DNA from: CAJBLF01 sp964418415
GTDB taxonomy: Bacteria > Patescibacteriota > Gracilibacteria > Absconditabacterales > Absconditicoccaceae
DNA: 10,135 nt
NCBI GenBank assembly: GCA_964418415.1
Contig: CAYQLB010000031.1
Span: 1 to 10,135, forward strand
Direction of reading: 5' to 3'
Part shown: positions 6,394-10,135 of the stretch, piece by piece
Numbering within the stretch: position 1 is the stretch's first letter
Layout: each line of letters starts with the position of its first letter
Position numbers and translations under genes: made by a program
The notes under the pieces: model-generated
The model's input: the letters and a program-made list of their open reading frames with translations, nothing else
The model's database searches: none
What the model was told of the DNA's origin: nothing

Positions 6394-7689
6394 ATGCGCA
6401 AAAAAATCATCAAGACGTTAGTAATCATTATTGGGGTCTTTTTGCTAGGATCAGGTACCATGTTTATATTCAATATCTGTCCTCCGCAAGGTCCATGGCC
6501 TATGCCACCTCGGTGCAATCAATGATTTGTAAGAAATCAATTTGCTGTAAAAAATGAAGCTAATAAACTTTCACAAATAAAAGCAGTAAATATGGTAGAT
6601 ACTCGATGACGCAATTATAACATGTCCATGTTCGAAGATACAAGAAAGAATATAGAAAAATCATTTGATCGTGTAAAGGATTTGGGAGCTCAAGAAGTCT
6701 ATGTTCATGATTTTCATCGTGCACTATTTGATAAAGGATCAGATTATACAACAACAAACTATAGAATAGCTGACGAAACTTTTTGGAACGATATGCGTGA
6801 TCAATCCATATCAGAAAAGGAACTAAAAAAACTTACGAAAGCAGCACATAGTCGCTGATTGAAATTGGGTATCAAACATAATATGGCATTTGTAAATATA
6901 GGAAAATATATTCTGAAAGGTATTTGATGAAACATACAAAATAGTGTCGTAGAAGATTTTGAAAAATTCAATGCAAGCCATTCAGAAGAATGGGTTAGAG
7001 ATTATTTTGCAAAATGGACGGCAAGAATGGTACAAAAATGAATACTCTATCAAAAAGCCGGCGTCGATATTATGAGCATCTCCCCTACCCGAATGGAACC
7101 TAAATTCTGAGGACATGAAACATTGGCAAATGAATTACAAAAAGAATTAATTACTCAATTACGCAAAGTATTCACGGGAGAAATATATGTAGAAGTGTCA
7201 CGTTATGGATTCTTTGAAAATAGAGATGGTAATGAAAACCGAACGAAATATGATTTTTATAAGAATGCCGATATCGTAGAGATGCGCATCTATGATCTGA
7301 TGCAAAAATTTCACAGTATGGAAACAAGAACAGCTATCAAAGCATATATCAATGAGCTAAATAGTATTGCAGGCAAGAAGTGAATACAATTATCAATATT
7401 CTTTGCACCATCCAGCTATAAAGATTCGATGAAGAAAGGAAGTTTAGAAGTGTTAGATTACAAGAGTGATATAGTAAAAAATACTGAAGCTGATTTTGGA
7501 TACCAAGCAGACGTTTTCAATACATTCTTCAAAGCACTAGCAAAAGCAAATAATATCGAACGTATTAATGTAGCAAGTTTTGCTCGAGATGACGCAATGG
7601 ACCCACAAGTAAAACCTAAGATATCGATTGGATCAACCTTCCGCAACAAACCAGCCGAAGAAGTAATTAAGCAATGGTTCAATAAATAA
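6394..7689 (+). CDS. Membrane-anchored or secreted TIM-barrel glycoside-hydrolase-like protein
   Basis: A 431-residue protein reading eight in-frame TGA as Gly. A basic start and hydrophobic helix (5-26) form an uncleaved anchor or signal peptide, followed by a Pro-rich linker with C29 and C41. The rest has the pattern of a (beta/alpha)8 hydrolase. A strand VKDLGAQEVYVHDF leads to AHSRGLKLGIKHNM, then AGVDIMSISPT-x-MEP, where the Glu could be the acid/base. EIYVEVSRYG, ADIVEMRIYDL and the C-terminal NKPAEEVIKQWF follow. The layout resembles GH113-type enzymes. No family can be fixed by eye and the substrate is unknown. Four CGA and one CGG are ambiguous; Trp fits well at SPT-x-MEP and FA-x-DD. 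Five TGG are also used. I chose the ATG at 6394 because the upstream in-frame extension overlaps trxA. It forms its own unit between two terminators. In a host-dependent CPR cell it may act on glycans of the host or its own envelope. Confidence 0.6.
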
Positions 7690-7710
7690 CAAAAGTAAAC
7701 AAGCAAGCAG

Positions 7711-7738
7711 AAAAATCCGCTGAAGAGCGGATTTTTTT
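7711..7738. terminator. Bidirectional terminator between convergent genes
   Basis: An 11-bp perfect stem (AAAAATCCGCT, loop GAAG, AGCGGATTTTT) has T runs in both orientations. It serves the plus-strand hydrolase-like gene and can also stop minus-strand transcription leaving the gene that ends at 7817. Confidence 0.92.
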
Positions 7739-7816
7739 CGTTATAGTCTTTTCGAGCGATAGCAAAGAATTATACAAAAAGATAGGATTTCTCTCTGGAG
7801 GTCGAAAAAAAAATGA

Positions 7817-9286
7817 TTAGTTGATCTGTATATTAGTCGCGAAATCCATCCATGCTGCATCCATTATTTGAATAAGGAATTGCATACCATTCGCTGCAGT
7901 TTTTTGAATAATACTATTACCAAGATTATTTAGTGTACCTTTGATAGTACAGGTAAAGATCCTAACCATAGGAGTATCATGCAATGTTGCTTTGTCAGCA
8001 AATTTAGTAATATCCATTTGCGCTGAACAACGTACACCAGGCAAATCAAGACCTTCATCGACATTCAAAGATTCGTAGGTAATATTACTAGAAGGAAACA
8101 CAATAGAATATCCTCTATTTGAAGTAAAGGTTATCGATTTTTCTAAGTTTATAGGAAATTGTTTTACCGAGCTATCTAAGTCAGAAATAGTTGATGTAGT
8201 TGTTGTCGTGGATGGTGATGTAGGAGTATTAGAAATATAGCTAATTTTTGTACCACCAGCGGCTTGCGAAGGATCTACAAACAACTTACAAGCAGCAGAC
8301 CCATCAGTTGTAGGTCATTCAAGAGTAAGAACTAGTCCATTAAGATCCATACCAAGTTTAAAAGAACTTACCTGCATAAGTGATGTTGTTCCATCAGAAC
8401 ATAAGGTTTGAACTTTTGATAATAAAACATTTTGAATATAATACTCATTGGGAATAATAAATGCATGGACGACATCCATCACTTCTTGTTCAGAAACATC
8501 ATTGATAAAGTATCCATAATTTTCTCCATTAGCAAAAAATCGTGAAGTTACGCCCTCCAATTTATAGACGGTCATACCATATGAAGTAGAAAATGTTTTT
8601 TCAGCACTTGATCAGATGTTTTGTTTAAGTTGAGAACAATTTTTGTTGGGGTCAGTTTTCTTACACGCAAAATAGGAAATAGTCACCGTCTGATTGCTAG
8701 AGATATGTTGGACACGTAATTCTCACCCCTCTCCATTATTTAATAGCGTATAACTCTGACCAAATTCTGCAGGCAAATAAATACCAGCTTGAGGAATATA
8801 CATCCCACTTCCCGATCCAAGTATAGCTCAAGTCATTCATGTATTTGCCAATGCTCAAGAAACAAAAGATACTTCGATAATAAACATATCATTATATTCT
8901 TTTTCTACAACACCCTGGATATCAATGATTCATGTATATACATTCAAATCCAAAGTCCTACTTTTCAAACCAAGAATGGTAGTATCAGCGGTGGTAAGGG
9001 TATGAGTATAGATAATCAAATCTCCATCATTCTGAATAATGCCCGACAAAGAGACTTCTTGGCCAATAGAAAATCACGTAGTTTCTACCGAAGAAGAAAA
9101 CCGAGTGGTGATAGTATCAAAGTTTTTAATCAACAAAACCGCTAAAGTAAAGGTACAGATAATAACAACAAAGAGAGTAAGTAATGATACCGATCTTCTT
9201 GGAGCTTGTTGCATCGTATATTCATTACCATATCAAGTAAACAAGGGTTTCTTGGAAGGAGGTACTGCATTGTTTTTGAAATTCAT
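7817..9286 (-). CDS. N-terminally anchored extracytoplasmic protein, unknown function
   Basis: A 489-residue protein reading nine in-frame TGA as Gly. I do not recognise the family. A cytoplasmic N-terminus of about 32 residues (Pro- and Lys-rich) precedes one membrane helix (34-53), so most of it is outside the cell. Residues about 68-142 alternate beta strands and glycines (FSIGQEVSLSGIIQ ... TGIIDIQGVVEKEYN ... FIIEVSFV), a pattern that could be an OB-like barrel. Later parts are beta-rich, with a Thr/Ser linker (TSPSTTTTTSTIS) typical of exported surface proteins and several cysteines. There is a single TGG; one CGA (TS-x-FF) and one CGG (TT-x-FS) are ambiguous. The ATG at 9286 is the first usable start. 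The same frame stays open upstream to 9434 but has no start codon there. A single-gene unit convergent with the hydrolase-like gene. Confidence 0.7.
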
Positions 9287-9291
9287 TGGAA

Positions 9292-9390
9292 TTAGTAAGC
9301 AAGGTAAAATATTCGAGACACAACCGTCGCAATATTGCGAGGTGATGTCGAAATTATATCGACGATTTTTGATACATAAAGTACGAACAT
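9292..9390 (-). CDS. Possible 32-residue upstream ORF
   Basis: A short ORF starts at the ATG at 9390 (MFVLYVSKIVDIIS...), stops with TAA six bases before the anchored-protein gene, and overlaps the palindromes. Its hydrophobic character could suit a leader peptide or a small membrane protein. No Shine-Dalgarno sequence or family match is visible. The palindromes may be the real feature. Confidence 0.15.
   Translation of the reverse strand: MFVLYVSKIVDIISTSPRNIATVVSRIFYLAY
9327..9363. repeat. Palindrome cluster upstream of the anchored-protein gene
   Basis: There are two adjacent dyads. The first is a perfect 14-bp palindrome TCGCAATATTGCGA (9327-9340). The second is an inverted repeat GTCGA ... 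TCGAC with a seven-base spacer (9347-9363). Both lie 40-80 bases before the start codon at 9286. They could be an operator, tandem hairpins in the mRNA leader, or part of a dispersed repeat. Confidence 0.5.
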
Positions 9391-9541
9391 AAGTGAAGTA
9401 ATTTATGATTTCAAAAACAGTCGGTGAAATCTATGCACAAGCTATGGTATGAAATTTAAATGGCTTTTCAATGCAATAACCCATATTATATAACTTTTTG
9501 AGGTATTAGGCGAAAATTTTAGACGATTTTAGCGGGTTGAT

Positions 9542-9570
9542 TTGAAAAAATCAAAGTTCAGGAGTATACT
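9542..9570 (+). promoter_or_regulatory. Promoter of the MscS-like gene
   Basis: There is a -35 TTGAAA, a 17-base spacer and a -10 TATACT, with a leader of 10-25 bases. The -35 lies within a perfect 7-bp inverted repeat (TTGATTT, GAAA, AAATCAA, 9537-9554), which may be an operator or chance. Confidence 0.65.
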
Positions 9571-9584
9571 TTAAGTAGTTTTAT

Positions 9585-10135
9585 ATGTTCATATATTACC
9601 TAATGACACCACAAACACCAGAACCTACAGCACTTCAAAACTTCATGGATAGCGCGATTGTATCATATGGATTAAAAATAGTTGGAGCTATAGCAGTTAT
9701 CATGTTTCTTTTACTGATCTCCAAATTTATCGCAAGAATGGTCAGAAGAAACATAGTAAAAAATGCTGATGAAAAAAACAAACAAGCAGAAAAAATAGCC
9801 AAACTTATGGGTGATATTATTTTCTATGTTCTTGTTATCTTTTCTTTCTTTATAGGATTCGAAATGGTAGGATTCAATGTAGGACTTATCGTGTGAGGTA
9901 TCTCATTTGGAGTATGATTAGCATTCAAAGAAATCCTTTGAAATATGGTTGCAGGTATCATGATTCTCTATACCAAAGAATTTAAGCTTTGAGATATTGT
10001 AGAGATAAACGCTGATCAAGTGTATTTCGGAAGGATAGAAGAAATAACTATCAGATATACGATTATCAGAACACTAGATTTTAGACAAGTAATACTACCA
10101 AATATGACACTTATTTCCGTTCCTATCAAAACATT
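9585..10135 (+). CDS. mscS: MscS-family mechanosensitive channel (3' end beyond window)
   Basis: The visible 183 residues cover the membrane helices and the start of the cytoplasmic beta domain of a small-conductance mechanosensitive channel, which releases solutes on hypo-osmotic shock. Helices lie at about 28-50 and 75-97. The pore-lining third helix, ISFGVGLAFKEILGNMVAGI, follows with the family's Gly/Ala pattern. Then come the conserved FKLGDIVEI, RIEEITIRYTIIRTLD, and the PN before the break. Four in-frame TGA (9894, 9915, 9939, 9990) all fall on family glycines, three in or next to the pore helix. Translation may begin at 9585 or at the ATG at 9603; neither has a Shine-Dalgarno sequence. 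It is preceded by its own promoter. The C-terminal part is outside the window. Confidence 0.93.

Larger units (their letters stand above)
9287..9541. other. Intergenic region between divergent genes
   Basis: Besides the palindromes at 9327-9363 it holds two weak minus-strand promoter candidates for the anchored-protein gene. One is TTGAAA, 16 bases, TACCAT at 9444-9471. The other is an isolated TATAAT at 9485-9490 without a good -35. No RNA gene is recognisable. Confidence 0.3.

Noticed and set aside
9039..9392. Plus-strand ORF of 117 residues
   Set aside because: It overlaps the N-terminus of the 489-residue minus-strand gene and the palindrome cluster, has no promoter, and the minus-strand frame has a proper membrane anchor.
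1..10135. CRISPR array, insertion sequence or prophage
   Set aside because: No spaced repeats, transposase motifs, terminal inverted repeats or phage structural genes are visible on either strand.

Overview
The window comes from a low-GC bacterium that does not use the standard genetic code. About 50 in-frame TGA codons interrupt nine otherwise coherent genes. Wherever the protein family is recognisable, TGA sits at a conserved glycine (thioredoxin, thioredoxin reductase, MscS). That is the code of Candidate Phyla Radiation lineages Absconditabacteria (SR1) and Gracilibacteria. In trxB and trxA, CGA also falls on positions that are tryptophan in the families, including Trp28 and Trp31 of thioredoxin. 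This matches the proposed absconditabacterial code (TGA = Gly, CGA/CGG = Trp) and makes Absconditabacteria the best guess. Ordinary ORF calling breaks most of these genes into fragments, so the CDS coordinates here were rebuilt by reading TGA as Gly.

Layout. (1) 1-1090, minus strand: a tRNA-Arg(CCU) cut by the window edge, then an HD-domain phosphohydrolase-like gene with its own promoter and terminator. (2) 1195-4286, minus strand: a four-gene operon from a strong promoter at 4259-4286. In order of transcription it encodes a PrgI/VirB3-like membrane protein, a BatA-like von Willebrand A membrane protein, a single-module VirB2-like (T4SS pilin-like) protein, and a six-helix protein built from three such modules. 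It looks like part of a type IV secretion-like surface system. (3) 4285-4749, minus strand: a stand-alone response-regulator receiver protein, whose terminator abuts the operon promoter. (4) 4793-6345, plus strand: trxB-trxA, a complete NADPH/thioredoxin redox couple, with a promoter that shares its -35 region with the divergent receiver gene. (5) 6394-7736, plus strand: an anchored or secreted TIM-barrel glycoside-hydrolase-like protein, ending at a bidirectional terminator. (6) 7817-9286, minus strand: a 489-residue anchored extracytoplasmic protein of unknown function, preceded by a palindrome-rich upstream block. (7) 9542 to the end, plus strand: an MscS-type mechanosensitive channel cut by the window edge.

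The HD gene and the receiver gene stand apart. They have no internal TGA, they use CGA/CGG where arginine fits, and the receiver gene ends in TGA just before its terminator. They look as if written in the standard code inside a recoded genome. This conflict and the PrgI/vWA/triple-pilin operon are the main things to follow up. Most genes lack a visible Shine-Dalgarno sequence; the vWA gene is the exception.
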